From NCBI GenBank assembly GCA_947561715.1, contig OX387197.1, forward strand, positions 23,338,266 to 23,402,265: a stretch of 64,000 bases of DNA, in the 5' to 3' direction. Position 1 is the first letter of the stretch. The number at the start of each line of letters is the position of its first letter. A program made the translations under genes and the position numbers. The notes beneath the pieces are model-generated. The model was not told where the DNA came from. It ran no database searches and was given only the letters and a program-made list of their open reading frames with translations. Of this stretch, positions 13,648 through 25,165 are shown one piece after another. The stretch comes from Ascidia mentula. Lineage: Eukaryota > Chordata > Ascidiacea > Phlebobranchia > Ascidiidae.

Positions 13648-14241
13648 TACTAAAGTCTGTGCTCAGCTACTCATGTAAAATATAAGCAATCTGTATTAGT
13701 TTAATACTTGAAAGTTGTGCAATTATCTTAATATTTGTAAGTTGTGGAATTGCCAACTAAATTTGTGACAAGTTGCTGTTTAAATGGCTGGTATATATTG
13801 GTGTATGTAGTTTAGTGCATAAAAATCACAATTGTTCTTTGCAATGAATGTTTTTTGTTGTACATAGTGTTTTTATGATGTTCACCTGCTAGTCACACAA
13901 ACTAAGCCGCAGTACCAACCTTGCAAATTCCCTCAAAACCTCTCGTTCTATTACTATATAGGTGGGAAAAAATATCATGTTTACATTCATTTGCACACCC
14001 AAAAACTTAAATCACTAAGAAAATATTGCGAATTAAAATATCATTTCTTGATTTTTTGAAATGTTTTTAGTAGATTGGGTGTTGCACGCCTGACAGGCAG
14101 TTCAAATGAGTGCTTTAAAATCTTGGTTCCATTGGGGACACCCACTGTCCATATTGAATAACGATTTGAGTGGTTTCTGCATTAAATTTAAGGTAGAACT
14201 TTGTAGGGTGTCATAAACTGTAAATTAACTACAAATAATGC
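13648..14241. other. Convergent gap between AP3M1 and the BTB-kelch gene
   Basis: About 600 bases holding the two 3' UTRs. No gene, hairpin or repeat family stood out. Confidence 0.55.
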
Positions 14242-17200
14242 TTACTCCGAAGTGCAGAAGTAGATCGACTTGTCTACGACAGTGCTTGACACAATTGTCT
14301 TTAGTGGCACGTGCAGGCTAATTGTACTTATACACTGCACCCATTGCGCTTCACTAGCAAGGTCCAAATATCCTAACAAACAATTGGAATCTGTTCAGAA
14401 AAAAAACATCTTAATACCTCCTGTTCTACCCCAACGATACATCAAACACAAATTCTGTACCGGCCAAATATATCCTGTCTCCAAAGGCATGTGCACAGTA
14501 GCCCGAAGTGCAAATTATAAAGGTTGTCAGGTCAGTCCACTTGTCGTTTTCGATCGAGTAGAAAGTTGGAGAAATGCCTTTGGGTCCAAACACCACTTCT
14601 CCAAACACGTAAATTGAACCTGTGTTAAATATCCTTCGTTGCAATATGTCGATGTTGGTAGACAACAGTGCTGCTAACCTTGGTGATGTGCTGCGACGCA
14701 TTTAGTGCGACTATTGGCCATACTGGCAATAGTTTGGAAGCTACTAGCAAAGTTGCCTAGTTTTTCCGCACTGCACATCCATTTTTGAGACTGATCACAT
14801 CCACCAAGCACGTACAGTGATTCTGCTTGACAATCACAGTTTTAAGGAAGGCAATGAAATCAGACTTTTGTGTATAGCCTATATATTGCTTTACCTTTTG
14901 CAAGCACGGCTGAAGCGCCAGCTCTTGGTTCTTTCATGGAGGGAAGAGTCTTCCATCCGGAATCTGAATATTCCATTACGTCGGATATAGGAAGATTGTT
15001 TTTGCCAAGGCCACCACAAAAAACTATTCGATCTTTGCTGCAAGCGACAGCATAATGTTTTGCCGATTTGTGCCAAATCTGTTGGCAATATTTTAGTAAC
15101 AGCAGTTTGTCAAACATACATGTGCAGTGTATACTAACTGTACGGCCACTGGACGTTCCACTTTTTATTGTAATAAGTTGATTTTTGCAGGCAAGCATTA
15201 GTGAATTGTCAGCACTAGGTTCGGACAGCTCTTTCGTTTTCTCTACATCAAAAAAATTATCAGATGACATGTTAAATATGGGGATACGTGTTACAAAGAT
15301 AGTTATTTCCTGCATAGGCCTTCCCCTGTATAATACAAATAACATGGCTTTCAAAAAGAATTAGTCGAAATTTTGATAACAATAATCATTTATTGTTCGT
15401 CTCTGTTGTTTGGTACCCATAGAATATTTCATCAGGTTTTAGGTGTTCATGGTGATGAATTTTTTAAATTGTCAATTTTTGCAAAACAACAGGGTAAAAG
15501 GTGCGAAAAAAATTAATTTTAATATGAATGCCAAAGCGATACGGCACTGATGATAAACGCAGGTGTGTTCGAAACGTTTAAGGTTTGGAGCAGTACCTTT
15601 GTAACTACTTTTGCCCGGGTTTGTATTTAAAACAGAACCTTCTTCGGATGACTCGTCGTCAGCGCTGCTTCCACATTCAGGTTCGACTGACTTCCAATTC
15701 AGATCTTGGTCAGTGAAACTGCATGACCACGCGCGCTCCGGTTCGCTGTTTCAAGGGAATATTTATCATAGCCCAAACACGTACATACATTAAAGTTAAC
15801 ATACTGCAATACGCTTGTCAGGTAAACGCGCTCCAAACTTTTTCCAAAGTAAAGTCGTCCAAAAATGGTTGGTAGATGTGTAGTAACTGCGGTCCAGCAG
15901 TTGTCGAACTGGTGGTAAATCTCGGCGGTGTTGTCACCGGTTAAATCTCCACCTAATATAAAACATGTTTTCGCTGATTGCGGAACAAGGCAGACATTGT
16001 TCTGTAGAAATAGAACGCTGTCAAGGTTGATCATTAAATGTTCTGCAAATATGCGTGTTTCATGGTTTCGTTCCGCAAAGAATACCAACTGTTTAGGTTG
16101 GTTTCATACTCACCAAAAACAAATATTTGTTGTCTGAAAGTTTGTGCGCAGAAATTCACTCGTTTCTTTGTCATATGCGGACCCGAATGCCACCAGTTAG
16201 AGGAAGGTATGTAGATTTCCGTCATCGCAGTTCCTGATAAATGCGACCGATTTTTAACGGTTATTTTACTTGTAGGTGCGCTAATACGCAAGTAGTATGT
16301 GTAGTTGTTGTAGCCTTTTCCACGTTACCCATAAAAATCACATACTACAACGAATCAAAATCGGATATGGTAAAGTTGAGGCAACAAAAGTACAACAGAT
16401 TTTTAGCTTGTGACAATCAGCTTATAAAGCATAAACGAAATATACCTATAGCCTTTCTTTCACAAGATTTGTTCTCATTCAATGTGTCCCAAGAATTCAA
16501 CCGGTCTTTGGAATCTTTAGTATCAAGACTCACGTATCCGCCGAGAAGATAAACGGTTTCTGAAATTAAAAGTTGTCAGATCATACCCATGGCTGTATTA
16601 GTATGCAGCAATTCCTTTAAAATACAAGACGCTGAAAGAAATTGACTAAGTGCTACTAACCGTCTAAAACTACACTGCACATATGGCTGCGTTTACTGGG
16701 AGTAAAGCTGACCAAACTCCACTCTTCTCCGTCGCTTTCAAGCTTTTCCACTTTATCCGCAAACTTAGCGTCCGGCCAATCAGCGGAAAGGCTTCCACCG
16801 AAAACATAAAGATTTCCTGCGAAATGTTTACGAAAAATACATCAAACGTGTTCGTAAATGCACAAAATAATATCTTAAGTACATATCTTGAGTAAATAAA
16901 ATTATGTAAACTTCAAGCCTTTACCCAGCAGTTCGTCAGTTTATTAATGTTTAAAGGAAACCAACAAACAATCCCATTTGATTGTGATTGTTGTTGCTAA
17001 GACCAAAGATATTGAGACTGTTATATGCAAATTACTCCTTTCGCACCCTGTGTTTAATTCGTACCCTACGGAGTGTTTGCGTTCACAGCATTTGTGTGCC
17101 GGAATGTTTTAAAAGTTGTAGTTCTATGAGAGTTTGTGACAGCACAGATTGGCAATAACAAAAGAAACACCACCACAACCACCTTTATATGACACTATCG

Positions 17201-20168
17201 CAGCGCCGTAGCGTGGATACATCAGGGAGGGCAGCGACGTCCACTTTTTCCCGTCGTACTGAGACACCTCGCTTGACACCCCTCCATTCAATGTTCCACC
17301 GCAAATCACAACTTTCGTTCCGTCCACCACCGATGAACGCTCTCTAGCGCCCCGAGGAAACTTGTAAAGAGACATAGTTGTAGATACCGGCACCAAGGGT
17401 ACAAATTTAATCAACAAGCACGGTACAATTGCACTGAAAGACGTTGTATTGTTTATTTATGCTGTTTAGATATCAAATTTATTTTTAGGGGTGAACTGTA
17501 TCTCACAAATGGAAACACAAGATGAATACAGGTGTTGTTTATGTTATAAAGTATTGAAAAGAAGCCCTTTCCGGTTGGCTGACCAGGTAAGACAGCAGCT
17601 ATATAATGGTGCTCCCAAGTTGTAGTTGTATAATTTATATTTATTTAAGTGGGAACTGAAGACTATTTAAATAATAACAGGTTGATATGTTTACATACCT
17701 CGATTTCCACAGATACGCGATCGTCCGAGATGGTAATAATTTGAGTCTGAGTTGCTATAAATACCTTTTCCTCTTCTAAATATAACCGTTACTTATAGAA
17801 TATAGCAATTTAACATTGAAATAGCAGTAATGGTTTCAATTGATATACACGCTGTGTTGACAACTTACCTGAGTAAGTTTGCGGCCGCTTTTCTTGTGCT
17901 GATACTCTGTCTGGTCTTACAAGATGCATCAAAGCATTGTCAACCGCATCTCGACATGAAGAAAATGCTTTCACAAGTTCCTGTTTATCAAATAAATTAG
18001 ATAAATTCAGTTTTTCAAAACATATATACACATATATATGTATTGAAAGTGTATATAAATAAGTAAAGCACTTGATAATTCAGAAAGCTTGTATTTCAGT
18101 ATGTATGTGGGAATCGTCTGTTCCCGGCGTAAATATACACCGATGAGAAAAGTGTTACATATATGAACACACATGATTTATTTGCGTGCTGTCTATTCTA
18201 AAACTGACTTGGGTGCAGATTGAATCCATTAGATAATCTTGTGGGATCAACTGAAGTCGGACGTACTTGAACAGGCACGGAAAGTGCTTTTTCCTTAAAT
18301 CAACATCCAAATTTGTCCAGGCAAGAATAATTTCGTACAAGTGGGTTTCAGAATCAATCTGCGCAGATTTAAACGTTAACTCAGTTGAAAAAAAACGCGG
18401 TACCACAGTGCCAATCATGATAGTATTGTTGTTTTATTTTTTATTTATGTTTAAAGTACCACAGCACAAACTAACTTTATTTTCATTCATTTACCCTGAC
18501 ATCATCCGACGAAAGAATCTTCTCCATTTCGTTTTCCGACAAAAAGTAAAACGCATCTTGCGCGGATACCGCGTCCAAGTTTTGGCAGATAAACCTTTTC
18601 ACGGCTAAATAGAACCTCGTGGTGTTGTTGCGACGAGCAATTCGCAGCATACGGAGACAATTTCTCGGCTCCAAGATAGAAATCATGTATTTGAGAATAT
18701 CATTTGTCAGGTCTGAAAAAATTGACTTATTTCGATTTTTATTTTCGATATTCTCAATGCTGGCCCTATTGCTTGATTTAAAACAACTTTAAAATTATAT
18801 TCCTTAAATTTACAAAAGATAATGTTTTTAAGGTACATAGAACCCCGCATGTGTATTCTGACTCAGACATTCACCTTTAACTGATAAGGAAAGCGAAGTT
18901 TTTAGCAAACTCTCCACCGTGTCTTCCGATACACAGATGTCTTCTCCGTATATATAACTTAACACATCTCTCATACCTACAGCTGTCACTTTTTTCAATA
19001 CCACTTCAATGTCATCGTCCAATTCCGGCCTCTGTGAAGAACATTTGAATAAAGTTTACAATTTCAGTCAAAAGCAAGAACCATATACACTGAACTAAGG
19101 CAAACTGTGGTACTCCAAGGTTTTGCAGGTGGCACTGGAATAAGTTAAGTTAATAAGAGACGCAACAGAATGATAGGAATCTAACACCGTTTTGTTATTA
19201 ATATGTCATAATTACTTTTATTCGGGTTTTAAGTGTTTATGACGCAACATCACCATTATTCAACCGAAACACCAACCTATTTACTTATAAAATAATTACA
19301 GGAAATAGAAACACCAATCTTTGTTATTAACGTAAACTTACATCGATAGTTAAAAGCTTGTAGAAAAAAGTTGAACTTGCAGCAAGAACACATTGGTGCG
19401 CGTAAAAGACGTTGTTGTCCACCACTAACTTCACTTCACAAAGTTGATTTCGCTTTCGTTGCCTGAAAGGTGTGATTGCAATATAAGAAGCATTAAGAAA
19501 AGTAGGGACTTTAGCATAATGGAACCTGTCCGACTATCTGTGATTTTGGTATCACATCACGACGTTTTATGCGTCTAACATTTATAATCATATTGTTGGT
19601 TGTGATAAGTTCAAACAAACGCATTTTTTTTCAAAACAAGATGAACAAACAATTGCACCACAGTGCTGTTGTACAGTTGCTTGCAGCATTTTCATCAAAC
19701 ACAAAATTTTACCTTTTCAATTTATTATTGAAGGGAATTATCGAGCAACATTGTGATTTCAGCCAAAATGCGGAATTAGAGCTTTAACCGCACCCAACAC
19801 AACCCAATTAAAGCATCGAATGTAGGCGTCACGCCTGAATGAGTTACCATCGTCCCTACAGCGTCGGGAATTCCCCGGGAAGCCGCGTACAGTCTCACTT
19901 CCAAAGTGTTTGGGTTTTGCTGACGTCAACGCGTCTAGCTAATATGTACTGAAGGCCAAATAAATAATACTGGAACACAGGCAAAGCATAGCACCAGTAA
20001 TGCCGACTTTTGTAATTTTTGTGGAAACTCGAGTTCCAAAACTAAGCTTCACAAACGTACTTTTTGAACTTGAAAATTTCACGTCTGAGCATTTGGCAAA
20101 TACCTGTTTAGTTCTTGCAGCAAGTTCTCGGGCTGTGTTCCGTTTCTGATGAGTTTAATCGACGACAT
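14242..20168 (-). CDS. BTB-BACK-kelch protein (KLHL type)
   Basis: Minus-strand exons: 20104-20168, 19342-19462, 18875-19031, 18495-18712, 18209-18358, 17869-17980, about 17183-17420, 16661-16817, 16446-16559, 16114-16233, 15805-15952, 15597-15745, 15139-15242, 14895-15078, 14679-14822, 14461-14619, 14242-14372. BTB core: LCEVKLVVDNNVFYAHQCVL and FFYKLL. BACK region: MLRIARRNNTTRFYLAVKRF and YEIILAWTNLD. Kelch blades follow: VVICGGTLNGG, LYVFGGSL, VYLLGGYV, IVFCGGLGKN, LYVLGGCD. Such proteins are usually CUL3 ubiquitin-ligase adaptors. Phases agree except into the exon near 17420, where one small exon (perhaps 17706-17751) or a boundary is wrong. Exon 15597-15745 inserts an acidic Ser-rich stretch in the propeller. 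The paralogue is not identified. Confidence 0.88.
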
Positions 20169-20889
20169 AATGTAGCTTGGCGACAAGCAGGTTCTTCCCC
20201 ATTAATACATTCAGTCTGCATTTATACACTGTTTTAGCTTCGCTCTCAAGAGACTAGCAGTAAGATAGCAGTAAGAGACTATTTCTACGAAATACAACGG
20301 CAACAGGAACCTGCATTAATTGGTTTAGGCCTTTTTAATTTAAATAATATACAGGAAAAGCCTGAAACGTAATGTAACAGCAACTGGTGACTGTCTGCTT
20401 TGATGCGGATCTTTGTTGTTTGCGTGCTGTGACGCTGCGCCTTTTTTACACTTCACGCCCACCTGACCAGTAAAGGTAGCCTACTGTTGTTGTCTTTTAT
20501 TTGTTGGATGGCAAGCGTCTGTTACTTTTTCACTCGTCAGTTTGTTATTAGGTGTTTGAAACGCTATAAGCCACTATATTTTACGAATTTCCAAGAAATA
20601 AATTTGTATTAAGTTCGGTGGCACATGAACTTATGCAGTAAATAACCATACTAGAGCATATACCCAACACAGTTCATGTTCAGAACCACCCGAATCAAAC
20701 GGAAGTCGCCATGACACACACATAGCAGTAATTGCACTTCACAAGGAAACGATAAAAAAGCGAAACAAAAGCCAGTCAACTTGATGTTGCAGATACTTTG
20801 CACAGCTCTTTGATGTAGATATTTGTTTATTCACTCTACGCAAACAAAGTTAAGCCTGGAGTCTTTGCCTGTTGAATCATCAAAGAAAA
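20169..20889. other. Gap between the BTB-kelch start and TMEM53 copy A stop
   Basis: About 720 bases with the promoter side of the kelch gene and the 3' UTR of copy A. No further coding sequence was recognised. Confidence 0.5.
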
Positions 20890-22715
20890 CTAAAGTTTAC
20901 TGGACAAGGTCTCATTCTTTCCAACGTGTTTCTTGGCATTTTCAAGGCAGAAATCCAAGAATTCTTCACATTTTTTAACGTAAAGTTGTGGAAACATACG
21001 GAAGTGTTGAACGTGAGGTGAAGTGATGAAGTTGTGACCCCACACCTTAGTGTTAACCTTCCCCCGTTGTTGCATCGCAAACTCGATATCTTCCTTAAAA
21101 CTTTGGTCATCAGCGTCGGAATACAGATAAAGTTGTGGCCACGTGTACTTGGAAGCAGAAAGGTATACCTGTATGCATGTGATGTATTAAGCTTGATGGT
21201 ATAGCTGAACGTTCACCGTAAGCACACTCGTGTCAAAAAAATAGAGATTGCTTATTATTGTTATTGTAGAACAGACAGACATCTTACTATTGACTGTTAC
21301 GTCACGATTGAATGATTTTTACGTCACAATCCTTAAACCTAAATGCTATATATCTAGGATTTGTAGCAGAATTTTGCAAAAAAATAAACATCAGCAAAAT
21401 GAATACGTTTTCCTAAAAACTGCAACGGGAAAGTTTGGTAGTTAATTTCGGGAAGTGCTCGGGGATTGGGCCTGTTATAGTCAGTGGATTGAAACGTAAA
21501 TATAATGCAGCGTAACAGAGAATGTAGCATAAATAAACAAATTAAGGCGCGCTTCTGACCTCATCATGTTGTCCCGGTCGTGTTATTCCACATAAGCGGC
21601 TCAAACAAGACAAAACGAAACGTTGAAGTCCGAGCAAGTAGGCGATGACGAAAAGAAGAAACTTGGGATGTCGAAACTTGATTACAAGAATGCGGTAGAA
21701 TATTTTGATTCCATGGTGCAAATCATACGGACCGGGAGCACTGTCGAAAACGGCACCGATGATTTTCCGCTTTTGAGTCTGTTTATATGCATAGCTATGT
21801 TGCCGTGTACACAACGCTAAGTTTTTGAGACGATTTACCGTTAATATTTTGGCCAAGTAGTGAAACTGGTCGCTGCCCCCTTTGCTTAAAATATGAAACA
21901 GAAGTGGATTTTCGGTCAATTGATTTTCCACCAGGATATTCGCCAACTTTTGTGCTCTCACAGCCTTTGTATAAGCAAGATCACCTGCAACACAAACATT
22001 TTTAACAGAAAAGAGTCAGGACGTTGTTCTATCATGATATTACCTTCAGCTAACCACATGGGGTTTGTTTGCGGGAACGTTATTGTGATGCAATTTCGTG
22101 AGTAAATGTCGGCATATTTCGACACAAGCGTTAATGTGGATCCAGACCATCCGATTAAAAAGACAACTGGAGCATCAGACTTGTTTGTTCCTTCCAAGTT
22201 TAAATGTAAATGTAAACAATGGGGTCATTAATATGTTGTAAGATAGTTTTAAGGTCGTCAACAGTCACTAAAACTGAGCCTTTGTATTGCAACCCGGTGT
22301 TACAAGTCAAGTATTGTCAGTTTTTGACATTTATGTTTTCACCTCACAAAGAGCATCAGACTTGTTTGTTCCTTTTAAGTTTCAATGCAAATATAAACAA
22401 TAGAGTCAATAATATGTTGTAAGTTAGTTGCAAGATCGTCAACAGTCACCAAACTTATCTTTTGTTTTTCAAACGAATGCTAAAAGCCAAGTTTTCACCT
22501 AACTTTTGTAAAAGCCAGAACGACCACGTGACAAAAAGGGGCTTGGTCTGACACAACTTATGAAATAAGGTGTATACGTATAACGTTGCTTGCTGAAATA
22601 ACTTAAAACATATTAAGATAACTCAGTACTTACCTTTTGGATATCTTAAATCGTATGGTATAGAGTCATAAGTTTGTGAATTGTCGCCTTTCAACGGTCC
22701 GAAAAGCAAAATCAT
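20890..22715 (-). CDS. TMEM53: TMEM53-like protein, tandem copy A (intact)
   Basis: Five exons join in phase: 22634-22715, 22044-22190, 21839-21984, 21560-21778, 20890-21168, giving 290 residues (human TMEM53 is about 277). The family pattern is clear: APVVFLIGWSGS, KYADIYSRNCITITF, a nucleophile-elbow-like FHILSKGGS, GAVFDSAPGPYDL, a hydrophobic stretch FLLFVIAYLLGLQRFVL, WPQLYLYSDADD and SPHVQHFRMFP. These correspond to the DUF829 alpha/beta-hydrolase-like fold, with possible Ser, Asp and His residues. TMEM53 (NET4) is a nuclear-envelope protein in vertebrates, reported to restrain BMP-SMAD signalling; catalytic activity is not established. Copy A is nearly identical to copy C in exon 4, so the duplication is recent. 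Intron 1 contains a 181-base tandem duplication that includes the edge of exon 2. Confidence 0.9.
22171..22510 (-). repeat. Tandem duplication (about 181 bases) at exon 2 / intron 1 of copy A
   Basis: The block beginning AGCATCAGACTTGTTTGTTC occurs at 22171 and again at 22352, followed in both by similar intron sequence (AATATGTTGTAAG, CAACAGTCAC). Copy C has only one such block at about 27025-27140, so the doubling arose in copy A after the two separated. The second block carries a duplicate of the first bases of exon 2 and its acceptor. Confidence 0.8.
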
Positions 22716-23238
22716 CTTCCAATATTAACTCAAATGTTATCGCAGCAAAATATAAAACTGGCAACAAACACGATGAAAAAACGATAAAAGAGATCAGCTG
22801 GTGGTCAGGAAGCCTTCGTCACCCAACACAGATCACGAAGTTGTTTCCTTGATATGCTATTGCTGGGAACACTGATGTGCTGCTGTTTCCCACTCCCGCA
22901 TAAACAATCTGGAAGACACACTACTCTCTGTTTTAAGAGAAATCGAATTTTGGTTGAAATCCCATGGGTGCAAAACACTGTAGTTTTTTGATAACAAATG
23001 TTTCGTATTTCCTCAAAAAAACTATTTGTAGCAATTGAATGCCGAAATGTGTAGTGTTCTTTTGTTTTTGTGTTCTTCCATACAAGAATTCGGTAAAATG
23101 AGTAGGTGCTGCGAAACATATCGTATTTTCTGACCACAAAAATGCATCTTATTTCAGTTTAACTTTCGTACCATTGCGATTTTTATGGCAAGGGAAAAAT
23201 AATTTAGAACAAAAATTTTGATTTATTTGCCGTTCAAT

Positions 23239-23787
23239 TTAGTTTTGGCAGACTTTTCTGTTGTAAGTGCTAACAACTTTATCTTTGTAATTATGTAAAG
23301 CCATGGCATCTAACCACATAATACTCAGTTGCGGATACGCGATGGTGATGCAGCAATATTTCACGTAAACATCAGCGTACTTAGATAACAACGATGACGT
23401 TGATCCACCCCATCCAACAAGATACATAACGGGAGAATCAGAATCGAAATTTCGCAATTTCAATCTGCATTGTGATGTCACAAACAAAACATTGACTTTT
23501 GAGAAATAAGCAATACAGAGAATCAAAATTCGATCAAGGTTTGGTTTATGTTTAGTTATGAGTGTAAATGTGAAAGTACAGTTTTAGTTCGGGTTTGTTC
23601 AGATTACAAATGACCGATTTAGATTTAGCTGCGGTTTAAAAAATAAACTGGTTTGAAGGTTTGTGTTTAGTTTTAGTTCGACCACATGGAGAAGAGGCAG
23701 CTTACCTTTTGGATAAGTAAGATCGTAAGAGATAGATTGGGATACTTGTGACTTGGTGCTCTTGATCAACTCGTGCTGTAAAATCAT
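23239..23787 (-). pseudogene. TMEM53-like copy B, truncated to exons 1-2
   Basis: Exon 1 (23706-23787, MILQHELIKSTKSQVSQSIS...) has an intact donor. Exon 2 (about 23297-23462) encodes SPVMYLVGWGGSTSSLLSKY and matches copy D. Compared with copy D, a deletion of roughly a dozen bases after the codons for IMWL removes the end of exon 2 and its splice donor. Exons 3, 4 and 5 are absent: sequence toward lower coordinates is the 5' flank of copy A. B is therefore the relic of the D-type gene in the older duplicated block. Exon 1 alone could still be used, since it ends in the same phase as exon 1 of copy A. Confidence 0.82.
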
Positions 23788-25165
23788 TTCTTCTATTCAG
23801 TCCAATGTTACTGCATAAAAACCTCAAACAGACAAAACATCAACTGCAAGTCTATATAAACAACAGATCAGCTGGAGATTTAAACGTTTTTTTTACTTCC
23901 AACACAGAGCACGAGGTGGCTTCCGTAGCAGCAGTTTGGGGCATTTACTCATTACACTATTCCTCCATACGCACACGTTTTCCCTTGTGTACATATTCGG
24001 ATAGAAGTAATAAAAGTAGTTTTTTTAGAATTGAACAGTAATTTTGATGTATTGAACACAAACACTTCAGAATTACCCTGAAACTTGACCGTCAATTAAT
24101 GGAAAAAGAATTTAGTAAACGGAGCTGGTATTTCGTTTGTGTGTTTGAGGAAGAATGCAGGAAATGATACAATGATTGACATCTGTTTTGGTAAATTGTG
24201 ACTTACTTACGCCCTAATGACTGGGTATCCACTTACAATCTTGATCCATGCTGATGATTGTGTAGATTTATGAAGAATACGAACATATTCGAAACAATAC
24301 TGCTTATGTTTTTGTGATATTCTCAGTAGTTAAGTATATTTTATTTCATAGTTGAATATTTGCGCAACAATTTGCGACAAAACAAGGTCGAAATTTATTC
24401 ACTGTTTTGAACTAAACACAGTAAGTTGGAAACATCGTACATTTATTCCGGTTTTCGCGGAAATCATTGCAAGGTATGTCACTGAAAAAGCTTAATCATT
24501 GAATGTAATGGTCATGATCACGCGTATACGTACATGTCATCGGTATATGCGACGCATTCCTCCAAAAGAATCTTTTTAAAATGCATTGAAGAGCAGAGAT
24601 TAAAGTGTTTATCGGTTGTTCAAACACTTCAACACAATTTTTCACAAAAATATTTCGTTGCGTGTAAGTTTTTATTTCGTTTTCGGGTTATTTGGAACTA
24701 CGCCTAGTCCGGATAAATTTGGCGGACAAATACATTCAGATAAACCGACGTTTACTGCACGAATAAAGGGTACATTTGCATAGGCTGCGTTTGGACGACA
24801 CAAACATACAGTAGAACTTCTATAATCAATGTAAAGCATGGAAATCATAAATATTGTCAAGCAAAGTCAAGTTGAAATGACACGTATCTGGTCAGCTGAT
24901 CGACAACCACCTATGGTTCTGAGCTGAATCGTTGTCGTTAGTCCAAGTATTTGTGGTTTGCATCATTTTTACTGCGTTTATCAATAGGAGAAAAAAAAAT
25001 TTGCGTGTACATATGTACGTTTCAATGCAATCCATTTATTTGTGTGTTGCAGAACATTAGGTAGGTGATACTTATTCATTGATGATGCCCATACCCGAAT
25101 TGCAACGTGCCTTTATCGGATGAAATCAAAAATGAGTGAACCCATTGATTAAGTAAAATATTCAA
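23788..25165. other. Upstream flank of copy B, part of the duplicated block
   Basis: No gene. The sequence repeats the flank of copy D: for example the run around 23813-23950 matches about 29998-30130, and pieces near 24665-24730 and 25010-25060 resemble 30505-30560 and 30605-30655. This shows that the duplication covered the A-B interval plus its left and right flanks. Confidence 0.65.

Noticed and set aside
15139-15325. Extension of the BTB-kelch exon upstream to an acceptor at 15326
   Set aside because: That acceptor gives the wrong phase and an early stop. The acceptor just before 15242 has a strong pyrimidine run and the right phase.
21623-21820. Plus-strand open frame of 65 codons (MKSEQVGDDEKKK...), repeated at 26472-26681 and resembled near 31246-31611
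   Set aside because: It lies antisense to exon 4 of TMEM53 copies A, C and E. Its conservation is explained by the duplicated sense exon, and it has no known motif or splice partner.
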